A stretch of DNA of 57,639 bases from a virus, in IMG/VR virus record IMGVR_UViG_3300008110_000066, positions 1 to 57,639 of that record; one strand, given 5' to 3'. Shown piece by piece: positions 10,301 through 20,632 of the stretch (position 1 is the first letter of the stretch; each line of letters opens with the position of its first letter). Both the position numbers and the translations under genes were made by a program. The notes beneath the pieces were generated by a model, which had not been told where the DNA came from, did no database searches, and saw only the letters and a list, made by a program, of their open reading frames with translations.

Positions 10301-12938
10301 CCCAAGTAACCCAAACGCCTCTATTCCTGTTACAGTACCATTTATACAACCATCTATAAGCCAACTACCTGTCGCTGGTAATCCGACCGTAGAACAATCT
10401 TATTTACAATACGCCACAGACGTAGAATATTTTCAGTTAATAACTGGTATTACAGTTTCTGATTTTGAAACTAACTCGGGTTATAATGGAGGTAATTCAG
10501 GTTATTTTCCAAGCTCATATTTATTTCACAACATAACATATAGAATATCATCATGTGGGGCTCCTTATAGTTTATCTCAACAAGGTTCTATTTCAGATGT
10601 TTTAAGATTTGCAACTAATTATCAAAATTATGAAGTTTGTATATTTGTTAGGGGGGTAGATCCATTCTCAGCACCACAAACTATTAAGTACGACTTGTCT
10701 AAAATTTTTGGTAATACAAATTATGGTACGGTTACAGTTGAAGGTAGTTATTATTTAAATCAACCAATACAAGCTCTACCAACTGGTTTGAAACCAACAA
10801 GTCATAATACAACAACAAACTCAAATACAACTTTATATTTTCCTTCATTTACGTTTACACCCGACCAAACTCAATTTACCGCATTTACCTCAAACCTACC
10901 TTATTTCTATTCAAGTATAGATGATACTATTTCCTCTTCTTACATTCCAGCTCCTATTTGGTCAACAAATAGTACACAAACCTCGGGTGGTTTAACAACA
11001 CTATCTTCTGTAAGATCTGTACCTCTGAGTCAAACTTCTTATATGGTGGGTGGATCATATTTAGCTTGGTGGGATACAACATTAAGTAATCAACCGTTTA
11101 TGACTACAGATAACAACCCCCCTTGTAATCAAGATTGTCAAAAAACACAATATTTTAATACAAATAATGGATCTTTCGTGACAGCACCAAACAATGGTAA
11201 CCTAACTGCTCTATATTCACCGGCTTACTATAGATACATTGGGTCAGGATCATTATCAGGACCTATTCAATTCAATTTGGCAAACTACAATCGAATAGTT
11301 ATGAGGAGTGATAGATTACCTACATCCACTGGCATACAAAATGGTGCTAATTTAAGAACAGGATACCTTTTACACCAAAATGATAATTTTTCAATTTATA
11401 CATTAACAGGTGTTTTGGAACCACCAACAATAAACACAGGTGGGGACTTACCTAATGGTGATGGTCTTGATAGTGACTCAATAACATCAGGATTAACAAG
11501 TTCTTTAACATGTGAGGGCATGGTTCCTTTGGAATGTTACTCAGGATCAGGTTCAAATGTTGGCATAATACCCTCAAATCAATGCTCGATTCCAACTAAC
11601 AGAATGATAAATGGTTGTTATTGTTTATTAAACAGGCGTTATGTTAAAGAGTATGGAGCGGATGTCAGACTATTTTTAGAGTGGAAAGTAAGGTTTACAA
11701 TGAACTTTGCCGCTTGTAGAGGAGTATTTGCACAAGTTTTCCAAAACAATTGGATCAATGGAGTTCTTTATATGTATAGTTTCAATAAAAGAACAACATT
11801 CGGATTAGACCCAACAAACCCTACCTACAACTACTGCGACGATGTTATTATATTCAATGATTTAACTAATAATTTCTTTTATAGATCATCACCATGGAAT
11901 GAACAACAACAAAAATTTATTGGTAAACAATCCCCCGCTCCTCCTAATATACCCGCACAATTTTTAGTATTTCCTGGTTTAGGTTATAATGTTAGACAAA
12001 TACAATTCCCAACTACAATTGTTGATATGGGACCGAGAGATAGTTTTATCAACGAAATATGTTGTTCTGGTGTTGACGGATTTGGTTCATATTTTGCTGA
12101 TCAATTAAAGGCAACTTCTTATCAAGACAATTCTGACATTATACAACTTGGATTCTTATCAAGAATATTGAATGAGGGTGTAAGACAAAGAATTATACCA
12201 ATAGGACAAGGTCAAAACAATACTGAAGGTAAAGGAATTGAACAATTTTTTAATAGCGATAGAGGTGGTTATAGAATTGACGGAGATTGGGCTCAAATGT
12301 TATCGATAAATTCCGAATGGAAAGTATTACCTTTTATTACTGAAAACGTGCCGAGTAATAGTTATATCTATTTTGGTGACAATTTGAATGGTCTATCTTC
12401 TGGTGTACCTTCGGATGAAATAAAACCTATCTTAGGTTTATTTTTTACCGCAAATACTCCCGAAATTAGATATCGAAAAATAATGTCACCTGGAATTGAA
12501 ACTTATAACTTCAATCCGTTAATTGAAGAGAAATTTGGATATGGTAAATCACAAGTTGTTCCTCACTATAAATGGTGGATAAAAACACCTACAACCTACG
12601 TTGGAACACCAAACATTTTTGGATCTGAAGATAATAATTGGTACACACAAACATATTCTTCAGGTTTCTTTCAGAAAAAATATCAAGATTTAGATTTTAC
12701 AACTTTGGGTGAGAAGTATATGACAACACAAACAAAATATGGATACATAGCTAGCTTTAATTTAACTGGAGGTACAATGCCAATTACACCATTGACTAAT
12801 ATACTACAAGGAGACCCTAGCACAAATTCAAGTAATGCTGTTGTTGTAGGTGCACCATACCACTTCTATTTTGGTTTGAATAATGGAAAAACTGCGATAG
12901 ATAGATTTTATAAACTTTATGTAGCAACTCAAGATTAA
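7350..12938 (+). CDS. giant tail/baseplate protein with hydrophobic segment
   Basis: This 1862-residue structural protein has no close T4 name that I can assign; its place after gp25- and gp6-like genes suggests a peripheral baseplate or wedge protein, where T4 has gp7. Residues ~45-185 resemble a carboxypeptidase-regulatory-like β-sandwich (GRVFVNNGFGLPKAKVSVFIP, then an extension and a 'TTNESGDFMIFGVPIG' strand pair). Residues ~570-685 contain several long hydrophobic helices in a row, which is very unusual for a virion protein. Immediately after is a cluster of cysteines (CTSCDCQCG). The rest is Asn/Thr/Ser/Gly-rich β-type sequence as in tail fibres. It is followed after one base by the next tail gene. 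Confidence 0.7.
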   Translation: MPKSYRIRTEVGVDKYINVNLEQDWESLEILSLKILADDLYTRFCADYGVVVGRVFVNNGFGLPKAKVSVFIPLEDADELDPVISELYPYKTITDTNEAGYRYNLLPKLPSYNGHQSTGSFPNVGDVLMDESYIEVYDKYYRYTVTTNESGDFMIFGVPIGNQTIVMDVDLSDIGCFSLSPQDLIQQGLATETQVNGSTFRTSTNLRELPQIKNLVFDVDVRPFWGDAELCQVGITRVDFDLTKQANINIQPTSIFMGSIISTTDDDALKVSCKPKNNTGNLCELVSGPGEIKSVRQTINTDSNGLPLLEVYDIEEEGKVIDGDGTFLMNVPMNLDYVFTNEFGQQVLSDDPSKGIPTKGKYRFKFKWQNDQGLQGNFQRADFLVPNVKEYGWTGNSDPFNQNPTTFTYPQIPIGSTTGTTYTSPSSVGLSNPVTINVESYSIYINGVVYTGTLNSITLNQNDTLLIVATPVDPTQAQDISFTEYPLQLFKLLKSYAFSTDWDDYVNPQEAIDCEDTFYEFKYNKVYTTAMFLDRYKNGVGRAKHLGIKEIDNRTCKSTVNTFPVNDIIRNFDFIFFVFNILINILTFPILVLLFVAHLIALLWPILKYLLLFLGPFIIAMGVQAGVDLAYYIAETFAFTPLGGPVVNFGTYLQIIAKGIYALALVAAGVVFTIFYTKFFKESLDNGRVSNFPRIGLPMIAYPDCTSCDCQCGNATIEDGFDENDIQQEIQDAQDDLGDSSSGFGYDITFAEPNTVLAPLSSPITYEFDHPNLQVNQDGDDPYDCGGASPIFKSLQTLIGNDDIVPDLAVRAVLDFKRLASGYDVLSSTDPNAYYTEFYLLHAPQPFLFSGKDSAGSDERFFGYPTSVTLPQKLNDFNTRDKYFYSNTSSAAGTGVNRIKTTVNPGLSSNFFEDQVLVVLMNAGTASQIGVGGVCTFQDPKYTDSQSSNRLINLTGATTNQFNNTAITGTTLTGQTSVTINYANPSNPNASIPVTVPFIQPSISQLPVAGNPTVEQSYLQYATDVEYFQLITGITVSDFETNSGYNGGNSGYFPSSYLFHNITYRISSCGAPYSLSQQGSISDVLRFATNYQNYEVCIFVRGVDPFSAPQTIKYDLSKIFGNTNYGTVTVEGSYYLNQPIQALPTGLKPTSHNTTTNSNTTLYFPSFTFTPDQTQFTAFTSNLPYFYSSIDDTISSSYIPAPIWSTNSTQTSGGLTTLSSVRSVPLSQTSYMVGGSYLAWWDTTLSNQPFMTTDNNPPCNQDCQKTQYFNTNNGSFVTAPNNGNLTALYSPAYYRYIGSGSLSGPIQFNLANYNRIVMRSDRLPTSTGIQNGANLRTGYLLHQNDNFSIYTLTGVLEPPTINTGGDLPNGDGLDSDSITSGLTSSLTCEGMVPLECYSGSGSNVGIIPSNQCSIPTNRMINGCYCLLNRRYVKEYGADVRLFLEWKVRFTMNFAACRGVFAQVFQNNWINGVLYMYSFNKRTTFGLDPTNPTYNYCDDVIIFNDLTNNFFYRSSPWNEQQQKFIGKQSPAPPNIPAQFLVFPGLGYNVRQIQFPTTIVDMGPRDSFINEICCSGVDGFGSYFADQLKATSYQDNSDIIQLGFLSRILNEGVRQRIIPIGQGQNNTEGKGIEQFFNSDRGGYRIDGDWAQMLSINSEWKVLPFITENVPSNSYIYFGDNLNGLSSGVPSDEIKPILGLFFTANTPEIRYRKIMSPGIETYNFNPLIEEKFGYGKSQVVPHYKWWIKTPTTYVGTPNIFGSEDNNWYTQTYSSGFFQKKYQDLDFTTLGEKYMTTQTKYGYIASFNLTGGTMPITPLTNILQGDPSTNSSNAVVVGAPYHFYFGLNNGKTAIDRFYKLYVATQD

Positions 12939-12939
12939 G

Positions 12940-14739
12940 ATGACAGTTGATCCATCATATAGAATAATACTATCCACAGAAAGATTTAAATCAGCTCCGA
13001 GAACTGATCAAGCAATCAATGTGCCGTTCGCTCAATCAATGAAAGAAATTATTGAGTTTGACCGATCTATTGATTTGAATTTAGTTGATGTATTTGATCA
13101 AGAAAGACAAACATGTACAATTTTCAGACCTGTAACTAAGTTTACAATTCTTTTTGAAAACGCCTTTACTGGATCAACAGTTTATGAACCTTTTAGGGAT
13201 AATTTGTATTACACTAACCCAATCAATAATGCGTCTTCATACTACCCTTCAGGTAATGTACCATCTGTACCACCATTACCTACAGATCAAACTATTCCTT
13301 GGGAAGGGTTTCCACAATATCCTGAATTTGATTTCATAAGAACTGATAAAGATGTTGTTGGATACACTTATCCACCAAATAACCATTTGAATTTTAAAAA
13401 CGTTAGTGCCTCAACTTATAATTGGTCTCATTATATTAGTTATGCTTATGGTAATGTTTATAACAAAACTCTTTTTACGGTTGAACCTGACAGTAATATA
13501 AATTGGACTTGGGTTGCATCAGACGGAATTCCTTTTTACATTGTTGAAGGTAGCGATAAATTACTAACTAATATAACATTCAAATGCCCCGTTGAACATG
13601 GTTTGACAGTTGGAGAATTTGTTTATATGTCAATTAACTACAATGGTAATCAGATGTTTCAGGTCTCAAGTTTAGGAGATCCTGCTTATGGATCAAATCT
13701 TTACATTTTTAACTTAAGAAATGTTGGTTATACAGGTAGTACTTTTGTTACCAACACCCAAGGAACATTTAAAAGAGTTATAAACGCTGCTAATTCTGCT
13801 GATACAATAAGTGAATATTACATTAGAAAACATAAAATAATGACTACACCTGATTGTACAGTATTATCTAACGCAGGATTTGAGAGGAACATCTATGGGG
13901 ACAAAACAAAATGTGAAATAAAATCTTTAACACCCAATCAGAAACAAAGAACATCAGTTAAAGAAGGATCAAGATCTTACACTTTAGCGTTCAATTGCGA
14001 TATTGATATTGAAGGATTGAAAGACAACCAAGGCAGACCATTGACAGAATTATTTTTTACCTCAATTTGGAGAGGATATTTTGGTTGGACAAGAAATTTG
14101 AAACAAGGTTGGTACTTCAACACCTATTTAGAAAATAAAAAACCTCAAACATGGTGGGACAACAGCAATGTTAATTCAAACGTTACAATACCACAATATT
14201 CTTACAACTCATTATTGAATAAAGGTCCTTTTTTTTATAATTCATTTTTAACCTCAGGTGATACTATTGACGGTGATTTTTGTGAATGGAATGACTACAA
14301 TCAATTTGAGAGAGTAATTTCAATTTACCAACATAAAATAAAATATAATGAAAATTGGTTTAGGTTAGACAACCCATTACCAACATCTAATCAACCTGGT
14401 TATTTTTACAGACCACATAACCCGATTCAAATAGGTGCATTTTCTGAATATATTGAAGAAGGGAGTTCAACAAACGTTGTCGGAATACCTGACTATGCTT
14501 ACTACTCAACATTATCGGCTCTATTTAGGTGGAGAGATAAATACCCTTATGGTTATGTTGATACAGACGGTGTTGGTGTTGATTTTCCATATTTAAATAA
14601 TGCTCACTATCCTTTTATAGATACTATTTTTAGAATTACACCTGAAGATTATAATATCCCAAGTGATTATGCATCATTAGGATCGGTTCCTGCGAACATA
14701 ACTACAATATCTGACCCTGTTGCCGATGAATGCGAGTAA
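12940..14739 (+). CDS. tail/baseplate structural protein, unknown
   Basis: I do not recognise this 599-residue protein. It is rich in Tyr, Asn, Trp and Pro with few long helices, as expected for a β-rich virion protein, and has no signal peptide or enzyme motif. It starts two bases after the stop of the giant baseplate protein, and its end overlaps the start of the next gene. That tight coupling places it in the same assembly module. A short N-terminal segment (RIILSTERFKSAPRTDQAINVPF) looks like a separate attachment region. Confidence 0.65.
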   Translation: MTVDPSYRIILSTERFKSAPRTDQAINVPFAQSMKEIIEFDRSIDLNLVDVFDQERQTCTIFRPVTKFTILFENAFTGSTVYEPFRDNLYYTNPINNASSYYPSGNVPSVPPLPTDQTIPWEGFPQYPEFDFIRTDKDVVGYTYPPNNHLNFKNVSASTYNWSHYISYAYGNVYNKTLFTVEPDSNINWTWVASDGIPFYIVEGSDKLLTNITFKCPVEHGLTVGEFVYMSINYNGNQMFQVSSLGDPAYGSNLYIFNLRNVGYTGSTFVTNTQGTFKRVINAANSADTISEYYIRKHKIMTTPDCTVLSNAGFERNIYGDKTKCEIKSLTPNQKQRTSVKEGSRSYTLAFNCDIDIEGLKDNQGRPLTELFFTSIWRGYFGWTRNLKQGWYFNTYLENKKPQTWWDNSNVNSNVTIPQYSYNSLLNKGPFFYNSFLTSGDTIDGDFCEWNDYNQFERVISIYQHKIKYNENWFRLDNPLPTSNQPGYFYRPHNPIQIGAFSEYIEEGSSTNVVGIPDYAYYSTLSALFRWRDKYPYGYVDTDGVGVDFPYLNNAHYPFIDTIFRITPEDYNIPSDYASLGSVPANITTISDPVADECE

Positions 14740-15535
14740 GATTAAAATATTAAAAACAGATCTTGATCAATTTGTAAATGTCCCTGTGAACATGCAGTGG
14801 GATTTTTTAGGTAGAGATGACAGTATTTCGGAATATGAAACAGATGTTCTTAGAAGAGTTATTGGTTTACCTATTGATTTTGAAATTGCAAAATTTGATC
14901 ATAACGTATTTCCAAATATGGATTCGGCAATCAACTACGAATTTTATTTTTATGATGATTTACAACCAATAACCGCAAATACAATTCCTCTAACTGCATG
15001 GACGGTTTCATATTTAAATAATGGATTTAGTGCTGAGGAAGTCTATTATTACGCAAAACCGTTTACTAAATCATTCTTCAAGCTTGACTTGTATGATACT
15101 ACCGAAGAAAGAACACAACAAATATATTTGTCCATAATATTACCTGTACAACAAGGACAAACTCAAACAGTAAGTTTATCACCAATTACTCCACCGGTTG
15201 AAATTAAAAAACCAAAAATGAACTTAGATTATATTGGTGATAAAGAAGGATTTGCAATTTATTGGTTAAGATATAGAGATTTTATCGATATAGATACTTT
15301 CTTCATGACCGCCAAATTTTTTGATGCAAGATTAGGAGTGTTCAAACAAATGACAAATACGGTACAAACCTCAATAACTCCAAATAAATTTAATTTTAAT
15401 AATGCGGATTATTTCTACTATAGAGTAGATTTAAATTATAATGACAAAACATACGAAGTGTTTTCAATACCAACAAATCAAAGAATTGGGGATACAGTAA
15501 CACCGATAAAGTTTTTTGAATATGTGAACCCATAA
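14726..15535 (+). CDS. tail structural protein, unknown
   Basis: This protein of 269 residues starts at the ATG at 14726 rather than the upstream TTG, because the ATG reading MNASKIKILKTDLDQ lies inside the end of the previous gene (14-nt overlap), typical of translational coupling. The sequence is β-rich, with a VNMQWDFLGRDDSI segment and a C-terminal region resembling a structural strand-turn pattern (YYRVDLNYNDKTYEVFSIP). No enzyme motif is visible. Its stop overlaps the next ATG by one base (TAATG). It is probably part of the baseplate or tail. Confidence 0.6.
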   Translation: MNASKIKILKTDLDQFVNVPVNMQWDFLGRDDSISEYETDVLRRVIGLPIDFEIAKFDHNVFPNMDSAINYEFYFYDDLQPITANTIPLTAWTVSYLNNGFSAEEVYYYAKPFTKSFFKLDLYDTTEERTQQIYLSIILPVQQGQTQTVSLSPITPPVEIKKPKMNLDYIGDKEGFAIYWLRYRDFIDIDTFFMTAKFFDARLGVFKQMTNTVQTSITPNKFNFNNADYFYYRVDLNYNDKTYEVFSIPTNQRIGDTVTPIKFFEYVNP

Positions 15536-16710
15536 TGGAATTACAGGAATATAAATTCATAGTTTCACCTGAAAATATTAAAAGTGATATTATTTTCGTA
15601 ACCTACACAGGAGATACTGATATTACGACAATTATAGATCCTTGTTGTCTTACGGCGTCTACTTTTAGTGCGACTACAACAGGAACTACTGGTGTGTATC
15701 TTCCAATGGATTATCTTTTATCAGGGAATACTGGTGGAACATCTTTTCTAACGGGTTTATCTGTCAACATTATGATTACCGAATCGGCTGTTGATATTGG
15801 TTGGTATACACCAACCGACGGTTTAATTTTACAGGCAGACGTTTTGAATAACTTCATTGTAACCGCGAATACTTTGAATCCCTACACATTTACATTTTAT
15901 AATACTTCGGATTTAGAACTAATAAAATTCTTACAACTTGTAACGTATACTTTAGATTGGGGAGATGGTTCACCACAACAACCTGTTTTAGGTATTACAC
16001 CAATAACACACATTTATCCAACAGCACCAAACAATTATACAGTCACGTTAATCGCAAATTCTCCTTGGGGAATCTCAAAAGTACAAAAAATAGTTAATGT
16101 TCCATATACAAATGCTGTTATATCTAACCCTCAAGGGTCTATAACTTTTTTTCCTGCGGGTGGGAATTGGACAGGGTCTCCTATAAGTTATGATTATATT
16201 TTTACGGGAGATTCTAACACAAATATTAACGATTACTATTCCTATAACTACACATCGGTACCTTTTGTTGTTTCTGGTTATACACAATCAACATTAAATG
16301 ATATCGCACAATTTGGACCAAAAATAAATTTAGCGGGAGGTAAATATAAATTAGGAATACAGGTTACAGGTACAACAGGTGCCATAGGGACCTATTGGGG
16401 AGTAGACCAAACAAACACATATTCTGCATATACTATAAATGGTATTAACTACTTTGATTATGAAGATTTTACAATTTATGTTACAGATTCCTATGGTCTT
16501 GTACCTGGTGAAATTGTATTGAGTGCCATTACAAAAAATGAGGCTTTATTAAATGTCATTGACCAACCAGAAATTATAACTAATGTTTATATTGAACGAG
16601 GTAAGTATACACCATTAGAAAATGTAATGAGAATAGGAGAAGTCGATAATGTCGGGGACTTAGAAAAATACGGATACAAATATTTCAATGTAGAAAAAGT
16701 ATCAACATAA
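15535..16710 (+). CDS. tail protein with PKD-like domain
   Basis: This 391-residue structural protein contains a PKD-type β-sandwich at about residues 110-195. The hallmark WGDGSPQ is at residues ~142-148, followed by HIYPTAPNNYTVTLIA, the PKD 'H.Y..pG.YtVtL.v' strand. PKD domains are extracellular binding modules common in Bacteroidetes surface proteins. The flanking sequence is Thr/Gly/Tyr-rich. The start overlaps the previous stop (TAATG). Within the tail module this suggests a surface-exposed appendage or host-contact component; the exact role is inferred. Confidence 0.7.
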   Translation: MELQEYKFIVSPENIKSDIIFVTYTGDTDITTIIDPCCLTASTFSATTTGTTGVYLPMDYLLSGNTGGTSFLTGLSVNIMITESAVDIGWYTPTDGLILQADVLNNFIVTANTLNPYTFTFYNTSDLELIKFLQLVTYTLDWGDGSPQQPVLGITPITHIYPTAPNNYTVTLIANSPWGISKVQKIVNVPYTNAVISNPQGSITFFPAGGNWTGSPISYDYIFTGDSNTNINDYYSYNYTSVPFVVSGYTQSTLNDIAQFGPKINLAGGKYKLGIQVTGTTGAIGTYWGVDQTNTYSAYTINGINYFDYEDFTIYVTDSYGLVPGEIVLSAITKNEALLNVIDQPEIITNVYIERGKYTPLENVMRIGEVDNVGDLEKYGYKYFNVEKVST

Positions 16711-16711
16711 C

Positions 16712-16719
16712 TATTTATT
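16712..16719 (+). promoter_or_regulatory. TATTTATT box before tail gene at 16740
   Basis: TATTTATT lies in a 29-nt gap, 20 nt before the ATG. It is a member of the recurring box; the promoter role is inferred. Confidence 0.4.
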
Positions 16720-16739
16720 AAAAAAAAGAAAAAAACAAA

Positions 16740-17645
16740 ATGGCAACAGGCAATTACGGAACAATAAGACCATCAGATGTTAGTCCTGAAGACGTAGAAA
16801 TCGTTATGGTTTATACCGAATCGAGGGACGACACGCAAAATTTTACACTTACAACTTTGAATGCTCAAGACGTTCTTAGACCATATTTTAATAATGATGC
16901 TACAGGTGGTGATACTGTTGAGGTTTTAGGTGGTTTGTACAATTTGAAATTACCGGCAGATCAATTTAATAAGTTAGGTATATACACTCTTATGATAAGA
17001 CCTGCTCAAATTAGAACTTTAATAACTGATTGTGGTGTTTTATCCTCTCTACCAAATGTAAAAGGTATAGTCATTGACTTGAATAATGTACCAACACAAT
17101 ATAAAAATAAATTTGTTAATCAAGGATTGGTAGGATTTAGAGTTGAGTACTTAAATCCCGACGGAACAAAAATTCCTAACTTTTTTAGAATAATAACTTC
17201 CTCATTTTACTGTGAACCAGTCATTCAAAACTTAACAAACACAATTCAAAAATCTATCAGATATAGATATGTAGAAGGAGCAACTAATTTATTGTTTTGT
17301 ACGTTGTCACCATCATCATCCCCCACTAATAAACCAAGTGCCACTCCATATATAGGACAACCAAATCAAAATATTATAATTACAAATACATTTTTTAATC
17401 CTATATCTACTGAAATTGAAATTGTTGATCAAGATATCTCAACCCTTGCAATTGCACTTTACGGTAATCAGACTAAGTCTATTGAAGATGGTATTTACAC
17501 AATCTACGATTCGGATAACAACATTTACAAACAATACAACTTGTATGAAATCAAAGATCAGTTTAATACGTTACTTTATGAAGTTAGACAAGATCGTGGT
17601 GAGAATATTGATTTCTCTAAAGCTTTTAATAATATAACTGCTTAA
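16740..17645 (+). CDS. tail structural protein, unknown
   Basis: This 301-residue protein has the opening MATGNYGTIRPSDVSPEDVEIV and an Asn/Thr/Ile-rich body. A Ser/Pro/Thr linker (SPSSSPTNKPSATP) near residue 190 divides an N-terminal domain from a C-terminal domain that ends with Tyr-rich strands. No catalytic motif or membrane segment is visible. It is the first gene of a coupled set (stop/start TTAATGG with the next gene). I take it as a virion component of the tail or baseplate from context only. Confidence 0.6.
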   Translation: MATGNYGTIRPSDVSPEDVEIVMVYTESRDDTQNFTLTTLNAQDVLRPYFNNDATGGDTVEVLGGLYNLKLPADQFNKLGIYTLMIRPAQIRTLITDCGVLSSLPNVKGIVIDLNNVPTQYKNKFVNQGLVGFRVEYLNPDGTKIPNFFRIITSSFYCEPVIQNLTNTIQKSIRYRYVEGATNLLFCTLSPSSSPTNKPSATPYIGQPNQNIIITNTFFNPISTEIEIVDQDISTLAIALYGNQTKSIEDGIYTIYDSDNNIYKQYNLYEIKDQFNTLLYEVRQDRGENIDFSKAFNNITA

Positions 17646-20632
17646 TGGCAATAAATAAATTTACTTGTCCGCCTCAGAGTAGCGCAGCCAATCAATTCTC
17701 AAATAATTTGGTGGGTGTTCAGTTAGTAACTGGTGGTGGTTTAACGCAAGCAAATTTTAACTTCACAACAAATATTACTGAAAAACAAAACCGAACATTT
17801 ACTATCGGTACATTTTCAGACCCAATAAATCTTGAGTCAATAAATATTGAAAACAATATTGAGGCTGCGGATATATTGGCCAACAACTATAGGGTTTATC
17901 CTAATTATGATCTTTCACAAGTTACTAACTTTACACAATACGGTTCATTAACAAAAAGATTTTCAGTATCCATTACAAAAATAATAAATTATTTTCCTGC
18001 GGCATTGGAGGTGTCTCCCCAAACAGCCAGTTTTATAACACAAGAAACCGCAATAAATATTTCCTACGACCCGGTAGAAGATGATACAACTTTTGAAATT
18101 ACTCTTTCTTCAATAAGAAACCCGTTTGATATAGACTATTCAATTAACGCAGACACAAATTCTTTATTCAACGAAAATGAAGTTTCTCCATTAAGAAACT
18201 TAAAACGAGAGTTTAAGAAATATGCTTTAATTATTGGTGGTAATGAATATCCAGTAAATTATATTTATCCAACCGACAGTTTATCAACCACATTAAAACT
18301 TATCGTTGATGGTAACCCATTTAATGGTAATCAAATATCTTACGATTATTTAGTTATTAGACCAAACAATTATGAGGTTAATAGAGTTTTTAATTTGAAC
18401 TTTGATGCGGTTGAAAACTTTTTGTTGAATAGACAAATCACACCGGCCTACACCGCAACTTTAAAAGTACCAAAAGAACAAGATAATGGTACATACAAAA
18501 TTACAACAGAATTAGTAACATTCCCAAGAGCTGGTTTATGGAATTTAGATATCATAAGTGCAAGTTTTGATAATTATTTGAATCAATTAAATGATTTTGC
18601 TACAAGTTTAGATGAGTATACTACAAATATAGTATCAAGATTTTTAACTACAGGGGCTTTAAAAGAGTTTGACACCCCTGATCAAAGATTTGAAAAATTA
18701 TTACAAATTTACGGAAGAAGTTTTGACGAAACAAAAACATTCATATCTGCATTAGGTAATATGAATAGTGTTCATTATACAGTTAAAAATGACATACCTT
18801 CTCAACTTTTAAAAAATTTAGCTCAAACTTTAGGGTGGGTTACTAATTTCTCACCAATATCTAATGAAGAACTTTTACAGGCGGTATTCACAACTCAACC
18901 AAACAGATTTCCTGGTTTACAAATAGGACCAACACCTGAAGAATTAAATTACCAATTCTATCGTAACTTGATTTTGAATTCTGCGTACCTATTTAAGTCC
19001 AAAGGAACTAGAAAATCAATTGAGTGTCTTTTAAGAATGGTTGGTGCACCTGAAGCTTTGATAGATTTCAATGAACACATTTATGTTGCCGATCAAAGGA
19101 TTAACATGAGTGAGTTTACAAAACAATATTATCAAATTACTGGCGGTACATATGTTGAACAATTACCCGTTTTACAGGGGGATAATACATTTTCAATTCA
19201 GGGAATTCAATACACTGGTTTTACAACAACTTCAACTAATATCAATGTTTTAACTACTAGAGGAGACTATCCGGTTGATGATTTGGGTTGTCCAAAAATG
19301 CCAACACCAACTGAAGAGTATTTCTTCCAAATTGGTGGAGGTTGGTATGAATCAACACCTGATCACAGAATGCCTGAATTCGCAGTACCAACAAATATTG
19401 TGTTTACAGGTAATAACCCAAATTTTCAAACTCAACTTTTACCTTTTAATTATGGTGAAGAATATCTTAGTAGATATAGAAACTTCCCATACATGAATTT
19501 AGGGTTTAAATTAAGACGAATACAAGACAATAAAAAAAGTTGGGTAGACACTGACCCTACATTACGAGTTAGTTCTGATGGTGGTTTTACTGCGTACTAT
19601 GAGGTTGGTGAAGAATGTTTAACATTGAACGTAAAAAATACCGACATAATGATGAATCCTGCACAAGGATTAGTTTATGATGTTTGGTCAATGTCAAGAC
19701 AATACAATTTCCCAATACCTGAACAAGGTTTATTTTACACACCACCGTCTCCTTGTGATATACCTAACCCGTACCCAAAATTAGGTGGAGTTGATTGGAC
19801 AACTATAGTACCAAAACCCAAACAAAAAACTTTCTTTGAGTTTGCCCAAACATTTTGGAGAAATATGGTCAACACTCGTAATCGTCAATTTATTACTGAC
19901 GGTAAAACAGGAGGTTACCCAACTTTACAGTCAATATATTGGAGATATTTAGAATCTCAAAATTTGGCAGGAATACAAAATGATAATTTCACCTATCAAA
20001 CCATGATAGACTATGTTAATGGTATGGGTGATTATTGGATAAGATTAGTTGAACAAATGGTTCCTGCAACTACAATATGGAACACAGGTGTCAGATTGGA
20101 AAATTCAGTTCTTCATAGACAAAAATATGTTTGGAGAAGACAACCTGGATGTAAGTTTATTCCAGTTCCTTGTAAACCTTGTAACTTGACGACTGAACTT
20201 TATGTTTTTGATTGTCCTGTACAAGAGGTAATTTGTGGATTATATCCTTGGAACAGTGATCCACAAGCTTCATCCTTTGGTGTTGTTTTAACTCAAACTT
20301 TAGAAGGATTTTACATTGACAACGGATTAAATCCATCAACTTGTCAAATAAATACTGTAGTGGTCGATTGGTATGTAGATATTAGACTTAACAGCGTTGT
20401 TTTAACACAATACCAATTTTTAACAACCGTTGGGCCATCTCAATACCCAACAAGTACACAATGGGTCAATGCATTACAGACCGCATTAGGTAGTTTACTA
20501 ACATCAGGATATAGTTATAATATTGATGAAGATAATGAACAGGTGATCGTATTTAACAATAATTGTCAACCAAATTTTGATGACATCCAAATAAACGTAG
20601 GACTCGAGTTCGATATATATTGTAACGGATAA
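17645..20632 (+). CDS. large baseplate/tail protein with tail-protein-I-like segment
   Basis: This 995-residue structural protein has a helical segment in the middle (about residues 300-490) that reads like the tail protein I / baseplate wedge family: FEKLLQIYGRSFDETK, then NLILNSAYLFKSKGTRKSIE and LLRMVGAPEALI. In such proteins this part attaches a fibre or wedge arm to the baseplate. The last ~140 residues form a Cys-containing module (from about CPVQEVICGLYPW to DIYCNG) that recurs at the end of the next gene's protein. The start and stop are coupled to the neighbours by TAATG overlaps. Confidence 0.7.
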   Translation: MAINKFTCPPQSSAANQFSNNLVGVQLVTGGGLTQANFNFTTNITEKQNRTFTIGTFSDPINLESINIENNIEAADILANNYRVYPNYDLSQVTNFTQYGSLTKRFSVSITKIINYFPAALEVSPQTASFITQETAINISYDPVEDDTTFEITLSSIRNPFDIDYSINADTNSLFNENEVSPLRNLKREFKKYALIIGGNEYPVNYIYPTDSLSTTLKLIVDGNPFNGNQISYDYLVIRPNNYEVNRVFNLNFDAVENFLLNRQITPAYTATLKVPKEQDNGTYKITTELVTFPRAGLWNLDIISASFDNYLNQLNDFATSLDEYTTNIVSRFLTTGALKEFDTPDQRFEKLLQIYGRSFDETKTFISALGNMNSVHYTVKNDIPSQLLKNLAQTLGWVTNFSPISNEELLQAVFTTQPNRFPGLQIGPTPEELNYQFYRNLILNSAYLFKSKGTRKSIECLLRMVGAPEALIDFNEHIYVADQRINMSEFTKQYYQITGGTYVEQLPVLQGDNTFSIQGIQYTGFTTTSTNINVLTTRGDYPVDDLGCPKMPTPTEEYFFQIGGGWYESTPDHRMPEFAVPTNIVFTGNNPNFQTQLLPFNYGEEYLSRYRNFPYMNLGFKLRRIQDNKKSWVDTDPTLRVSSDGGFTAYYEVGEECLTLNVKNTDIMMNPAQGLVYDVWSMSRQYNFPIPEQGLFYTPPSPCDIPNPYPKLGGVDWTTIVPKPKQKTFFEFAQTFWRNMVNTRNRQFITDGKTGGYPTLQSIYWRYLESQNLAGIQNDNFTYQTMIDYVNGMGDYWIRLVEQMVPATTIWNTGVRLENSVLHRQKYVWRRQPGCKFIPVPCKPCNLTTELYVFDCPVQEVICGLYPWNSDPQASSFGVVLTQTLEGFYIDNGLNPSTCQINTVVVDWYVDIRLNSVVLTQYQFLTTVGPSQYPTSTQWVNALQTALGSLLTSGYSYNIDEDNEQVIVFNNNCQPNFDDIQINVGLEFDIYCNG